DNA of 64,000 nucleotides from Atopobium sp. oral taxon 416 (GCF_018128285.1 NZ_CP072380.1:1798001-1862000), one strand, 5' to 3'; shown: positions 1-11,740, counted from the stretch's first letter. A program made the numbers and translations. The notes: generated by a model not told the origin, from the letters alone.

Positions 1-322
1 TGTAGAGCACGCCGTCGCGCAGGTCGACGGTCTGCCCGGCAGTGGCGATCACGCGTTTGATGAGCGTCGTGGAGGAATCATCGGGATCGATAAAGGTGAC
101 GACCTCGCCAGCCTGCGGAGTCCTGAAGTGGTAGCTCAGCTTTTCCCCGATCAGGCGGTCGCCTAACTGGATCGTGTCGAGCATGGAGCCGGAGGGCACC
201 TCATAGATCTCGGCTACAAAGGCCCGGATTGTGAGCGCCGCGGCGACGGCGATACCGATCACGGCAATCCATTCGCCCACTGCACGCGCAGTTGAGACCT
301 CTGTCTTATTGCCGTTCGCCAT
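1..322 (-). CDS. lepB: Signal peptidase I, N-terminal part (cut by left edge)
   Basis: Type I signal peptidase, which removes signal peptides from exported proteins at the outer face of the membrane. Read on the minus strand from the ATG at 322, 107 residues are visible. A cytoplasmic tail is followed by one membrane segment at about residues 16-37. The box PSGSM at 43-47 places the nucleophile serine at 46, and LIKRV at 87-91 places the general-base lysine at 89. The C-terminal part lies beyond the window. The start overlaps the last 17 bases of trmD, so the gene is translated with the rpsP-khpA-rimM-trmD group. Family identity is clear from the two catalytic boxes. Confidence 0.93.
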   Translation of the reverse strand, partial: MANGNKTEVSTARAVGEWIAVIGIAVAAALTIRAFVAEIYEVPSGSMLDTIQLGDRLIGEKLSYHFRTPQAGEVVTFIDPDDSSTTLIKRVIATAGQTVDLRDGVLY

Positions 323-1061
323 GTGCTTTGCCATGCTCCTCCTTCAACTCCGCAAGATAGGCTTGATCCTCCTGAGAAAGTTCTACATTTTCCAACAGAT
401 CCGGGCGCCACTTCAAGGTGCGTTCGAGCGCATTTCTATGTTGCCATGCCGCGATCGCCTCATGGTTTCCGGAGCGCAAAATCTCTGGCACTTCCCGGCC
501 CTCGAAGTTCGCCGGACGGGTGTATTGCTCATACTCCAGAAGCCCGGTCTCAAAGGACTCATCACGGGCGGAATGGGAATCCCCCAGCGCCCCGGGCAGG
601 AGGCGCACGACCGAGTCGATCACCACAAGTGAGGCAAGCTCAGCACCGGTCATAATATAGTCACCGATCGAGTACACCTCATCGGCGAGCTCATAGCAGC
701 GCTCATCCATTCCCTCGTAGCGTCCACAGACAAAGAGGACCCGCCTCTCATGTGAGAGCTTCTCCGCCGCCGCTTGGTCAAAACGTTTGCCGCAGGGTGA
801 AAAAAAGATCACGTGGGGCGGGACCTCGCCCTGCGCAGAGACTGAACGGACCGCCTCGAAGATAGGCTCCGGCTTCATCAGCATGCCCTGCTTGCCCCCA
901 AGGGGGGCATCGTCGACCGTGCGGTGTCGATCATGGGTCCAATCGCGCAGATTGTAGGCATTGAACGAAAAGATATCGCGTTCTAAGGCACGCCCTAGGA
1001 TGGAGGCGTGAATGTATGAATCAAAGACCTCAGGGATTACGGAGATGCAGTCGAATTCCAT
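306..1061 (-). CDS. trmD: tRNA (guanine-37-N1) methyltransferase
   Basis: Methylates G37 next to the anticodon of tRNAs that read CNN codons, which prevents frameshifting, using S-adenosylmethionine. The 251-residue length is normal. The SPOUT (trefoil-knot) core is visible: FVCGRYEGMDERC near residue 110, and YSIGDYIMTGAELA near 131, which forms the knot that binds the cofactor. The C-terminal domain has the usual EVPEILRSGNH. The substrate loop near residue 54 reads GGKQGMLM rather than the common GGGAGMVM. The start codon shares one base with the rimM stop (TAATG), so the two are translationally coupled. Confidence 0.96.
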   Translation of the reverse strand: MEFDCISVIPEVFDSYIHASILGRALERDIFSFNAYNLRDWTHDRHRTVDDAPLGGKQGMLMKPEPIFEAVRSVSAQGEVPPHVIFFSPCGKRFDQAAAEKLSHERRVLFVCGRYEGMDERCYELADEVYSIGDYIMTGAELASLVVIDSVVRLLPGALGDSHSARDESFETGLLEYEQYTRPANFEGREVPEILRSGNHEAIAAWQHRNALERTLKWRPDLLENVELSQEDQAYLAELKEEHGKAHGERQ

Positions 1062-1582
1062 TATTCCTGCTCCCCCGTATCGATCGTGCCTTCCGATACA
1101 TGCACGACGATGGGATCCTCGGGTGGGATCGTAGCCACCACCGAGGGAATTACCGGAATCGTGTACTCATGCTCCTCAGCCCCCACGACCCAGACATCGT
1201 TGGCAGGACCGGTGTAGATCTCTTTGATGGTTCCCAGATCCCCCAGATTGGGATCGGTGACGCGGCGCCTCAACAGATGCTGGGCGTCGTGCAGGTCGAA
1301 GCCTTCGGGCAGGTCCTTCGCATCAGCTAGCAGATAGCGCCCGCGCAGGGGTTCTGAATCACCGAGGCCGTCGATACCGGAGAGCTTGATCTGGTCGCCG
1401 TGCTCCCCGGGTTTGACCGCCACGACCTTACGCCACCGCGGCCCTTTGAGATGCGGTGGTACAACACAGAGCGAGAGCCCCGTATGAATAAGTGAGGGAA
1501 GGCCGTCGGCGGGAACCGCCACGACCTCCCCTCTTCTTCCATGCGTTTTGACGATATACGCTATGACACGATAATCGGGCAT
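1061..1582 (-). CDS. rimM: 16S rRNA processing protein RimM
   Basis: Ribosome maturation factor that binds S19 and helps form the 30S head. 173 residues, normal for the family. The N-terminal RimM barrel is present (residues 5-90, with YIVKTHGRRGEVV in place of the common GxxHGLxGEV), and the C-terminal PRC-barrel follows (LLRRRVTDPNLGDLGTIKEI, near 105-125). It sits in the conserved order rpsP-khpA-rimM-trmD, three bases after the KH gene. Confidence 0.93.
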   Translation of the reverse strand: MPDYRVIAYIVKTHGRRGEVVAVPADGLPSLIHTGLSLCVVPPHLKGPRWRKVVAVKPGEHGDQIKLSGIDGLGDSEPLRGRYLLADAKDLPEGFDLHDAQHLLRRRVTDPNLGDLGTIKEIYTGPANDVWVVGAEEHEYTIPVIPSVVATIPPEDPIVVHVSEGTIDTGEQE

Positions 1583-1585
1583 GTG

Positions 1586-1882
1586 TCAGCCCAACACCTC
1601 AACTTCGACATCTGTTCCGACACGCTGGCCCAGCGCACGCGACAAGGTACGGATAGCCTTGATCGTGCGGCCCCGCCGACCGATGACTCGGCCCGCATCC
1701 GCTTCAGCGCAGCTGACTTCGATCAGGGTGCCCTCATCCGAGTCAGTGACATCAAGCGATACGGCATCCTGGTCATCGACCAGCCCGCACACGATGTACT
1801 CGACCAGATCGGCTACCTTGTCGGAAGGAAGCTCTTCGTCCTTAGCGGTCTGCTCTGTCGGTTCTGTTTTTTCTTCTGCCAT
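1586..1882 (-). CDS. khpA: KH-domain RNA-binding protein (KhpA type)
   Basis: Small single-KH protein of the family found between rpsP and rimM in Gram-positive bacteria. 98 residues, with an acidic N-terminal tail (about 20 residues, rich in E, K and T) followed by one KH domain. The nucleic-acid-binding loop GRRG lies in VIGRRGRTIKAIR near residues 66-78. In Streptococcus and others KhpA works with KhpB (Jag) in RNA binding and control of cell elongation; the partner is not in this window. Five bases separate it from rpsP. Confidence 0.9.
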   Translation of the reverse strand: MAEEKTEPTEQTAKDEELPSDKVADLVEYIVCGLVDDQDAVSLDVTDSDEGTLIEVSCAEADAGRVIGRRGRTIKAIRTLSRALGQRVGTDVEVEVLG

Positions 1883-1887
1883 AGTAG

Positions 1888-2238
1888 CTACTCAGCGTGG
1901 TCAGCATTATCTGCGGCGGCAGCTGCATCCTCTGCAGCCTTCTGAGCCTTAGCCTGAGCCCTCTTGGAAAGCCTCTGCTTCTTCTTAGGTGCCGGTGCAC
2001 CGGTACGGACAATGTCGATCAGGTGGGCAACCGCACTCGAAGGTTGTGCGCCCTGAGCGATCCAAGCGTCAACCTTCTCGAGGTCGAGCTCAATGGTTTT
2101 CGGGTTGGTCAGCGGGTTATAGCGGCCGACTTCCTCAAGGGGGCGACCGTCGCGCTTCTCGCGACCGTCTACAACGACAACACGATAGTATGGATGTTTT
2201 TTGGCTCCGTGACGAGCAAGGCGAATCTTAACTGCCAA
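1888..2238 (-). CDS. rpsP: Ribosomal protein bS16
   Basis: Small-subunit ribosomal protein bS16. The N-terminal 80 residues match the family: [19 protein letters not shown], and [16 protein letters not shown] basic and alanine-rich tail of about 35 residues ([20 protein letters not shown]) extends beyond the usual core and ends in an acidic run, a feature common in high-GC Gram-positives. First gene of the minus-strand operon; a GGAG ribosome-binding site lies just upstream of its ATG. Confidence 0.96.
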   Translation of the reverse strand: MAVKIRLARHGAKKHPYYRVVVVDGREKRDGRPLEEVGRYNPLTNPKTIELDLEKVDAWIAQGAQPSSAVAHLIDIVRTGAPAPKKKQRLSKRAQAKAQKAAEDAAAAADNADHAE

Positions 2239-2315
2239 TGAAAACTCCTCTAGACGCGCGGCTCCGGATATAGGTTGTGAGTTGTGTGAGCCGCTTTATT
2301 TACACACACTGCTAT

Positions 2316-2343
2316 ATATTATGACTTCGCCTGCGCGCTTCAA
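2316..2343 (-). promoter_or_regulatory. Putative promoter of the rpsP-lepB operon
   Basis: On the minus strand TTGAAG (2343-2338) is followed after 16 bases by TAATAT (2321-2316), about 80 bases upstream of rpsP. This fits a sigma-70 type promoter. No other good pair was seen in the 290-base gap between rpsP and the first IS relic. Confidence 0.5.
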
Positions 2344-2529
2344 GGTGCCCTTTCTGTGAATTCTCGGTTCCACCACGCTTCCTCCCCAGAAATATTTACT
2401 AGGTAGATTTCTGTCCCCTGTACACCACCATAGCCCGGCTATTCTGACTCATCGCACTATATTGCACTGAGTCTTGCGTCAACTAAGGTGTCTTCACAGC
2501 TGTAGCTGTAAAGACACGGTTGAGACCTT

Positions 2530-2618
2530 ATGGCTGGCAAGTACGAAAAGCACAAGCGATACGACAGATTGAGCCTTGCGAAAAGAAGCTCCATTGAGCA
2601 TGGGCTAGATGGCGGATT
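2530..2618 (+). pseudogene. IS30-family transposase, N-terminal fragment
   Basis: From the ATG at 2530 the frame reads KHKRYDRLSLAKRSSIEHG, the start of the helix-turn-helix region of an IS30-type transposase (compare the usual RLSLEERxxIExGL pattern). It stops after about 30 codons, where the next IS30 copy begins. It is a different subtype from that copy. No function remains. Confidence 0.55.
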
Positions 2619-3675
2619 AGTATTCTGAGTGCAACAGGATAGTCCCGCTCCACAGAGACGTGACGCGCTTCTGAAGGCTACGACATTGGTTGTCTCAATC
2701 AACGTCGAAAGCTGGAAGGAATGTGCCACTACAAGCATCGTATGCCCACAGGAGAGGAACTGCATAGTCGAGCTGCGTGTGGCACAAGGGAAGCTCCATC
2801 GGATTCATCGCACACAAGATCGGCAGGGACAGATCCAGCGTCTGCCACAAGGCGAGAAAAACGAGCGGCACAAACGCTTTAGCGCCTGTGCGACCCAAAA
2901 GGAGGGCAGCTGCCCGCTCACGGCAGATACAGGCTGAAAAGGAGGCGCTCAGACTCTGCGCTTGCTCATTGTAAGACGAGCGTTGATCCCCAAGCAGACA
3001 GACGACATCTCAGGCTCGAGTATGGTGTCAGCTGCGTCGTTGAGCTTCTCGACTATTCTGCAGGCAGGCCCAGGCCACCACCCTCGAGTTGCCAGGTGTG
3101 CCACCATCTGCGCAGGAAGGGGAAGCGAATCTGCAGCAAGAGGCCTAAGACCCAAGGCAAGGTCGAGATCTCACACAGCCTAAAGGATAGGCCCAAGCAG
3201 GCAGATGTAGGCTCGCACCTCGGTGACTGGGTAGACGACACGCTTATAGAAGTAGGGCCTGTATGCCTGCTTGCGCTTGCCAACAGAGCGTCCAGGCTCC
3301 TTGTCGCGAGAAGATGGCACCACGACAGCGCCGATGTCTTGAAGGCCGAGATCGAACTTTTGCTGGACCGTTCCTTTAAGACAATCACCCCTGAGCGGGG
3401 CAAGCAGTTCGCAGGGCATGCAGGGCTCACAAAGGCCCTTTGAGGCGTGCAGTTCTGCTTCTGCGAGCTACACCACCTATGGCAGAAGCCGACGGTTAAG
3501 AACACTGACGGCCTCATCTGCGAGTTCCTCTTGAAGGGGGCAGACTTTAGCAGGGTAGCAGACGGGGAGGTCCGACATACAGTGGGGCTGATCTGCGACA
3601 GGGCGAGGAAGGTCCTGGAATACAAGACAGCCAACGAGGTCTACAAGGGGATGGTGCGCTCAGTTTGACAATCTG
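2619..3675 (+). pseudogene. Decayed IS30-family element, copy 1
   Basis: Homologous over its whole length to the copy at 36493-37578: both begin ATTCTGAGTGCAACAGGATAG and end at GACAATCTGCCCT. The transposase would start near 2719 (MCHYKH) but the conserved blocks lie in different frames. The C-terminal half is readable from 3230 (DTLIEVGPVCLLALANRAS) through TITPERGKQFAGHAGLTKAL, a TGA near 3440, then FCELHHLWQKPTVKNTDGL to 3668. The catalytic aspartate of the DRGKE box reads E here. The protein cannot be made whole. Confidence 0.8.
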
Positions 3676-3689
3676 CCCTGTCAAGGAAA

Positions 3690-4003
3690 CGCTTGTGGCA
3701 GCCACCGCAGTGCTACTGCGGGCGCATGAGATACACAAACAGAGGTATGCCACTACCACATCCATGTAGCCTATATGGTGAAATACGCACAAACGCTTGC
3801 AGATGAAATGCGGCATCGATATGAGCGAAGAGGATACAGCGCACACAGTTGCCCACATACAAGATAAACTCGCCTGCGGGCTTTCCCCTAAGCAGATAGC
3901 AACTACCTCTCCTGTTCCAGTAGCTGTCTCCACTATCTATCGCTGGGTCCACAGACGGTATAGCTATTATGTCTGCCGTGGACTTAAGGCGATCTGTGGG
4001 CTA
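3690..4003 (+). pseudogene. IS30-type transposase fragment (middle part)
   Basis: A short open stretch (3797-4003) reads AHIQDKLACGLSPKQIATT and then STIYRWVHRRYS, the second helix-turn-helix and the TIYR motif of an IS30 transposase. No N-terminal or catalytic part goes with it. It is followed at 4024 by CTAGGGAAACGA, which matches the outer end of the IS5-type elements at 50118 and 60324, so at least two elements have collided here. Confidence 0.55.
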
Positions 4004-4079
4004 TAGGCCCTTGAATTCCCATTGCTAGGGAAACGACAAAAGGTAAGGCGGCGGTCCATGGAGACCTACAGTGGCGCTT

Positions 4080-4490
4080 GCAGATGCGTTCGTCGGGAGG
4101 GGTCGGCATGGAGCGCTACAGCTATCTTAACATCACCGAGCGGGAGGACATTACGGTTTGCTGGAGGGGCCACAAGGAGGTGAGCCGGATAGCCGCGAGA
4201 TCGGGCGGAATAAGTCAACGGTCTCCAGGGAGATTGCGAGGAACGGCTGGGACGGCGCGCCTACAGGGCCTCGACCGCGCAGTCGAGGGCGAGTACCAGG
4301 AGGTTCGCCTGCAGGCGGCCCAGGGCGCTCGACGACCCCACGCCGCGCTCCCTGGGGGCCTCCCTCATCTGAGACAGGCACTGGTCCTCAGAGCAGGTGG
4401 CGGGCAGGCTGCGCATGGAGCGGCCGAGCGAGGCGGTGAGTAGAAGTGCCACCTACCGCGCCGTGAACGCGGGGGACTTCGACTGCTGTT
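4080..4490 (+). pseudogene. IS30-family transposase fragment (N-terminal, GC-rich)
   Basis: From the ATG at 4108 the frame reads MERYSYLNITEREDITVCW, then after a frameshift near 4160 EIGRNKSTVSREIARNGW, a classic IS30 helix-turn-helix. A later stretch carries RHWSSEQVAGRLRMERPSE and ATYRAVNAGDFD in yet other frames. The catalytic domain is missing. Its GC content is clearly higher than that of the neighbouring IS30 pieces, so it is a separate lineage. Confidence 0.65.
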
Positions 4491-4514
4491 AAAGTCAACC
4501 CCAGGCTTACCGAT

Positions 4515-5155
4515 TTGAGCAATATATCTGCACCAGCCGGGGCAATGGAATCAGCCAGAATCGGTGCCTGCGCCCTCCTTTGAGAGAGGCTAGCTGCAGG
4601 CAGGTCCTTGATCCTGTAGGAGCTTCCCGTGATGCGTATGAGATGGCAGCGGTAGTATAGCCTGTCGGCTATAGCTAAGGCTATAGGCGCATTGCCGAAG
4701 ACGTCGGCCCACATGCTATTCCTACGCTTACCGACGCACCCCTCTTATAGCTTATCGAGACAATCTGGAAGATGAGACCAGTGCCCCCATTGTCGATCTA
4801 CAGGTATCTAAGCTTGTCTGCTATCAGATGCGACAGATGCAAGTAGAAGCGCATCCTGCGCTTAAGCTACCCCCTTGTCTGCCGCCCTCACAAGGTCTTC
4901 GATGGAGATGCTGGTAGCCGATGAACTACTCCAGCCTGCACTGCCTTACGGCCTTAACGCCGTATACGTGGGTAAGGTGCATCTTGCCCCACGCTGGGGT
5001 CCCCGACAACTATCGCGTTCTCGTGTCGGCCCCACCTGTCCCAGCGTGGGCGAGCTCCTCGATGCCGGATGTGGCCACGCTTTGCTGGAAGGACCAATAG
5101 ATGTCCTGAAGTGTCTTCACACAAGGCAAGCTCGCCTTTGCTCTGAGAATTCAAG
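4515..5155 (-). pseudogene. istB-like ATPase relic (IS21 family)
   Basis: On the minus strand a Walker A region NAIVVGDPSVGQ is read near 5040-5000, where intact IstB has GxxGxGKT(H/S). Far downstream, near 4714-4600, the frame reads ADVFGNAPIALAIADRLYY and ITGSSYRIKDL, the IstB C-terminal signature (DRLxHH...GxSYRLK). Frames change several times and stops lie between. No istA is seen. The element abuts, and probably truncated, the sensor kinase piece to its right. Confidence 0.65.
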
Positions 5156-5393
5156 CTCTGTCAACAACCAAGGGACGCCGATCCCGCCTGAGGATCTGCC
5201 CCATCTCTTTGAGCAGTTCTACTGTTCTGACAAGGCGCGCGCCCAGGAGACCGGAGGCTTTGAGTTAGGGCTCACAATCGCTAAGTCGATTGCTGAGACA
5301 CACGGTGGTACGATAGGGGTCACCAGTGATGCAGATCACGGTACTACCTTCACCGTACGTCTCCCTAAGGCCCAAACCCATGACTCAAAATAA
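5156..5393 (+). pseudogene. Sensor histidine kinase, C-terminal remnant
   Basis: The last 75 or so codons of a two-component sensor kinase. Visible are the F box region PEDLPHLFEQFYCSDKAR, a G2 box GGFELGLTIAKSIAETHGG and the terminal strand HGTTFTVRLPKA of the HATPase domain. The dimerisation domain, the phosphorylated histidine and all membrane segments are gone, replaced on the left by the istB relic. In the G box the usual GxGLGL reads GFELGL. The reading frame ends 14 bases inside dinB. It cannot function as a kinase. Confidence 0.8.
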
Positions 5394-6648
5394 GGAATGG
5401 CACGGACGCGCCATAGGACTCCTCGACCTTGATGCCTTCTTCGCCTCCGTCGAAATACTAGACCATCCTGAATGGAGGGGAAAGCCGCTGATCGTTGGCG
5501 GCAGGGCCAAAGATCGTGGGGTTGTCTCGACCGCCTCCTATGAGGCGCGCAGGTACGGCGTGCATTCCGCAATGCCCTCTTCATATGCTGAGCGACTGTG
5601 CCCACAGGCGATTTGGGTCAAACCCCATTTCGACCACTACCGCGCACTCTCACACCAAGTCATGCGACTCATCCTGAATGAGACGCCGCTCGTGGAGCAG
5701 ATGTCAATCGATGAGGCCTATTTCGACGTTACGCCGGGCCGCTATTCCAATGAGGATCCCCGCGCGATCTGCTACCGCCTGATGGATGAGGTAGCTGCGC
5801 TTGGCATCAGCTGCTCAATCGGCCTTTCCACCACCAAGACCATCTCTAAGATCGCTTCAGAAAAATATAAGCCCCACGGCTTTTGCGCTGTAGAACCCGG
5901 CCAAGAACGCGTGTTTTTGGCTCCCCTACCAATCTCCGCGATGAGCGGGATCGGAAAAGCCACCGCAAAGAAGCTCACGACCTACGGGATGCGCACCATC
6001 GGCGATATCGCAGAGGCGGATACCGAAGAATTGACCCGCCTATTAGGCGTGATGGGTCCGCGGCTTAAAATCCGTGCTCAAGGCAAAGACTACAGCCCAG
6101 TCCGTCCAGCAGCAGAGCGCCGGCAGGCCAAATCGATCTCCTCAGAGCGCACCTTTCCGCGCGACCTCATAACGTTTCCCGACCTCCGCTCGGCAGTCAA
6201 AGCCGTCTCAGAGCATACGGGCAGACGATTGCGCGCGGACAATCTGAAGGGTACGACGGTCACGCTCAAACTGCGCTATTCCGACCTTTCCATCCATACC
6301 GCTCAGATGGGGCTCACGGCCCCCACCGACGACAGCCACACCATCGCCGCGGCAGGGCAAAAACTCTTAGAGCAGCTCTGGCACTCCCCACAGCCAGTCC
6401 GCCTTGTCGGTATCGGCATCTCGGGCTTTGACAATCCCAAGCCTCGGCAGCTCCAGCTTCCCCTCGACGGGAAGCAGCTGGACACAGCCGATTCAGCGGA
6501 ACAGGAGCGGGACAACCGGCTCCTTAAAGCCACCGATGATATCCAACGCCGCTTTGGCTCACAGGCACTCTCCTATGGGCGTGACATCCGCCTTAACAAT
6601 TTGGGTTCTCAATCAGACACTGATTCCCCATCAGACCATCGCTATTAG
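5380..6648 (+). CDS. dinB: DNA polymerase IV
   Basis: Y-family translesion polymerase, 422 residues. The start at 5380 was chosen over an upstream in-frame ATG (5326) because the protein homology begins with GLLDLDAFFASVE. The metal-binding aspartates sit in LDLDAFFASVE (residues 15-25) and SIDEAYFDV (near 110). The little-finger domain is present up to residue about 350 (RRLRADNLKGTTVTLKLRYSD). A tail of about 50 polar residues follows. It overlaps the end of the kinase remnant, so it was probably once the downstream gene of that operon. Convergent with rsfS, six bases apart. Confidence 0.94.
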   Translation: MTQNKEWHGRAIGLLDLDAFFASVEILDHPEWRGKPLIVGGRAKDRGVVSTASYEARRYGVHSAMPSSYAERLCPQAIWVKPHFDHYRALSHQVMRLILNETPLVEQMSIDEAYFDVTPGRYSNEDPRAICYRLMDEVAALGISCSIGLSTTKTISKIASEKYKPHGFCAVEPGQERVFLAPLPISAMSGIGKATAKKLTTYGMRTIGDIAEADTEELTRLLGVMGPRLKIRAQGKDYSPVRPAAERRQAKSISSERTFPRDLITFPDLRSAVKAVSEHTGRRLRADNLKGTTVTLKLRYSDLSIHTAQMGLTAPTDDSHTIAAAGQKLLEQLWHSPQPVRLVGIGISGFDNPKPRQLQLPLDGKQLDTADSAEQERDNRLLKATDDIQRRFGSQALSYGRDIRLNNLGSQSDTDSPSDHRY

Positions 6649-6654
6649 TTCTTT

Positions 6655-7035
6655 TTACTCTGCTTTCGTATCCGCGGCCCCTTCGAGGTCCAGCGGCACC
6701 CGTTGGGCGTCTCCCCAGAGATGCTCGAGGCGATAAAACTTTCTGGTCTCGTAGTCGAAGACGTGCACGACGACCGAGCCGTAGTCCATCAGAATCCAAT
6801 GGGAACTCTCTCGGCCCTCGATCGAGTAGGGCTTCTCGTCGCAATTGACTCTGACCTTCTCTTCGATCTCATCGATGATCGAATCCGCCATACGCCTATT
6901 GGCGGCGGTGGCGATCACAAAGTAGTCGCAGACATCGGAGATGCTCCGAAGGTCAAGCATCACAATGTCGGTGGCCTTTTTCTTGTCGGCCGCCATCGCG
7001 GCGACTTTCGCAAGTTCTGTTGAGGTAACACTCAT
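6655..7035 (-). CDS. rsfS: Ribosomal silencing factor RsfS
   Basis: Binds uL14 on the 50S subunit and blocks joining with 30S in starvation. 126 residues; the DUF143 core is clear: KKATDIVMLDLRSISDVCDY, then EGRESSHWILMDYGSVVVHV and FYRLEHLWGDA. Last gene of the nadD-yqeK-rsfS group, with a four-base ATGA overlap with yqeK. Confidence 0.95.
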   Translation of the reverse strand: MSVTSTELAKVAAMAADKKKATDIVMLDLRSISDVCDYFVIATAANRRMADSIIDEIEEKVRVNCDEKPYSIEGRESSHWILMDYGSVVVHVFDYETRKFYRLEHLWGDAQRVPLDLEGAADTKAE

Positions 7036-7676
7036 GGTTGATTCCTTTGTTCCATCATCTCATTATAAATCGTGACTGTACCCGGGTAGAGATAGCGGCC
7101 GGTCCTCACCACATAGACGATGCCTCCGGTAAAGGAAGTCCAATAGAGGTCCGGAAGCGTTACTTTCCCCACCATCTCACGAATATGCTGGATATCTGGA
7201 TGCGCAGTCCGGTAGGGCTCAATACCATCAGCAGTGAAGATAATCATATCAAGTGGGGTCATGTCAGAGGCTCCGATTGTGTGGCGCCCGACCGCCTGCA
7301 GCTCTGCTTGGGTCAGCTCAGGATAACGTACCCGCAGGTCGTTCTCGGCGACAATCCCATGGAGCAGCGGCACTACCTTGGTAAGGGGTACCCCTAGATC
7401 GACCTTCTGCTCGGTCGCCCGCTCGATCAGCTCACCCGGTGTCAGGGCCTTGTCCCAGTCGTGGAGGATTCCCGCAACCCGGGCCGGATAGGGGTCCACC
7501 CCGTAGAGGGTAGCCATGTATTCAGCAGTTTTTGCAACGGACAGGCTGTGCTGCAGCCGGTGCGGCTTCGCCCTGAGCTGGACCTTGATATCGCGCTCCA
7601 GTTTCTCTATCTCTGCGCGCTGTGATGCGGTATAGTCAACCGACACCTCAGGAAAATCCCATGTTTTAGTCGGCAT
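7032..7676 (-). CDS. yqeK: HD-domain Ap4A hydrolase-like protein YqeK
   Basis: Member of the YqeK family, shown in Gram-positives to split diadenosine tetraphosphate symmetrically. 214 residues. The metal site of an HD phosphohydrolase is visible: RLQHSLSVA (first His), GILHDWDK (HD pair) and LLHGIVAE, then RHTIGASDMTPLDMIIFTAD. An extra N-terminal 25 residues precede the domain. Located as usual between nadD (11-base overlap) and rsfS (4-base overlap). Confidence 0.9.
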   Translation of the reverse strand: MPTKTWDFPEVSVDYTASQRAEIEKLERDIKVQLRAKPHRLQHSLSVAKTAEYMATLYGVDPYPARVAGILHDWDKALTPGELIERATEQKVDLGVPLTKVVPLLHGIVAENDLRVRYPELTQAELQAVGRHTIGASDMTPLDMIIFTADGIEPYRTAHPDIQHIREMVGKVTLPDLYWTSFTGGIVYVVRTGRYLYPGTVTIYNEMMEQRNQP

Positions 7677-8340
7677 ACTTACCTGCCTTCGCCCCGTACA
7701 GTTGATGTTTGTGGATATAGCCGGTCACAGAGTCCGGCGTAAGATAACGGAGGGACTGCCCCTTCGCCACCCGTGATCTGAGATAGCTCGAGGAGATCGC
7801 CAACGCGGGGATTTCAAGGTAGATCACGTTGAAGTCGATCCCGGAGTCATCGATTGCCCTGCTCGCCCGGTCCAGGTTGTAGCCTGGCCGCGTCGCGCCG
7901 ACAAAGGTCGCGAGCTTCGCCAGGTCTTCGGAGTGGTTCCACGTGACGATATCTGCGATTGCGTCAGCGCCGGTGATGAAGTAGATCTCCACGTTGTCGG
8001 GATAGTAGTCACGCAAGAGTCTCAGCGTATCGGAAGTGTAGGTAATGCCCGCGCGGTCGATCTCAAAGCGGCTCGGGTAGAAGTGCGGATTGTCTGAGGT
8101 CGCCAGAAGGGTCATCGCGTAGCGGTCCTCACCTGAGGTCACCTTTTTGTGCTGTTTGAACGCGGGTCTCCCTGCTGTCATGAACACCACAATATCCAGA
8201 TCCAGATCAGCATAGGCCTGCTCTGCCGCAACCAGGTGTCCATTATGGATCGGGTCAAAGGTCCCACCCATAATGCCCAGTCGGTAGGTACGGTCCGGAT
8301 TCGTACCCAATATCGGTAAATCGTAGCGCTTATCGGCCAT
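7666..8340 (-). CDS. nadD: Nicotinate-nucleotide adenylyltransferase
   Basis: Makes deamido-NAD from nicotinate mononucleotide and ATP in NAD synthesis. 224 residues. The nucleotidylyltransferase signature GGTFDPIHNGHL lies near residues 25-36, the second motif ISSSYLRSR near 187. The region FITGADAIADIVTW is typical of NadD. About 18 extra N-terminal residues precede the first strand; an internal start (M24) would remove the glycine motif context, so the first ATG is preferred. Confidence 0.95.
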   Translation of the reverse strand: MADKRYDLPILGTNPDRTYRLGIMGGTFDPIHNGHLVAAEQAYADLDLDIVVFMTAGRPAFKQHKKVTSGEDRYAMTLLATSDNPHFYPSRFEIDRAGITYTSDTLRLLRDYYPDNVEIYFITGADAIADIVTWNHSEDLAKLATFVGATRPGYNLDRASRAIDDSGIDFNVIYLEIPALAISSSYLRSRVAKGQSLRYLTPDSVTGYIHKHQLYGAKAGKYAD

Positions 8341-8433
8341 CCGCTGCTTTTCAACTCCCCTGTGTACGACTCACGTACTCGGTGTGTCTCCATCCTACTG
8401 CATTGTGTCTGTATACAGTCCTGATTGCAACCA

Positions 8434-10993
<2,560 letters not shown>

Positions 10994-11065
10994 TCACACA
11001 GGTGAACATGCACCGATCTGAAAGGTTCTCTGAGAAGAACCCTTAGGATCAGCCCATATACATAG

Positions 11066-11092
11066 AAAAAGCGACCACCTCATGATGGCCGC
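11066..11092 (-). terminator. Intrinsic terminator after rpmA
   Basis: On the minus strand GCGGCCATC, a four-base loop ATGA and GGTGGTCGC form a 9-bp stem (with G-U pairs) followed directly by TTTTT. It lies 55 bases after the rpmA stop and upstream of obgE, so it separates the ribosomal protein pair from the obgE operon. Confidence 0.8.
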
Positions 11093-11146
11093 CCATACGC
11101 TTAACTATGCTTTGTTCAGCAATCAAGACACACGAATCCTCAGGCT

Positions 11147-11395
11147 CTAGGCCGTGCGGACATGTACCTTGTGCTTGAGACCCTGCGTGAACTCAACTTT
11201 GCCGTCAGCGAGCGCAAAGAGCGTATCGTCCTTGCCGCGTCCCACATTCTCGCCCGGGACAATGTGGGTACCACACTGACGGACAATAACCTCGCCGACC
11301 TTTACATACTGGCCACCAAAACGCTTGGTACCGAGACGCTGACCACCTGAATCGCGGCCATTACGAGAGGAGCCGCCACCTTTCTTGTGAGCCAT
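11147..11395 (-). CDS. rpmA: Ribosomal protein bL27
   Basis: Large-subunit protein bL27, 82 residues, whose N-terminus reaches the peptidyl transferase centre. It starts [16 protein letters not shown], without the cleaved leader seen in Firmicutes. [22 protein letters not shown] is the family core. Follows rplU in the standard order. Confidence 0.97.
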   Translation of the reverse strand: MAHKKGGGSSRNGRDSGGQRLGTKRFGGQYVKVGEVIVRQCGTHIVPGENVGRGKDDTLFALADGKVEFTQGLKHKVHVRTA

Positions 11396-11431
11396 GTCAA
11401 ACCTACCTAACTATTTCAATAAAACGAGTAC

Positions 11432-11740
11432 TTATGCCGGAATCTCCGTTATCTGGAGTTTGGTCAACTGTTGACGATGACCGTTCTTGCGCTGATAGCG
11501 CTTACGCTTCTTGAACTTGAAGACGACTTTCTTCTCACCCTTAAACTGCTCCAGCACCTTTGCGCTAACCTTCTTGCCAAAGAGGGCGCCCTTGTCGACA
11601 ACGATATTTTTGTCATCGTTGAGCATCAGTACATCCAGCGATACTGTGTCGCCCGGCTTTGCGTCGAGTTTCTCGACGTCGATGGTATCACCGTTGGCAA
11701 CCTTGTATTGCTTTCCGCCCGTCGATACGATTGCGTACAT
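11432..11740 (-). CDS. rplU: Ribosomal protein bL21
   Basis: Large-subunit protein bL21, 102 residues. MYAIVSTGGKQYKVANGD at the N-terminus and FKKRKRYQRKNGHRQQLT near the C-terminus are diagnostic. First gene of the rplU-rpmA pair. Confidence 0.97.
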   Translation of the reverse strand: MYAIVSTGGKQYKVANGDTIDVEKLDAKPGDTVSLDVLMLNDDKNIVVDKGALFGKKVSAKVLEQFKGEKKVVFKFKKRKRYQRKNGHRQQLTKLQITEIPA

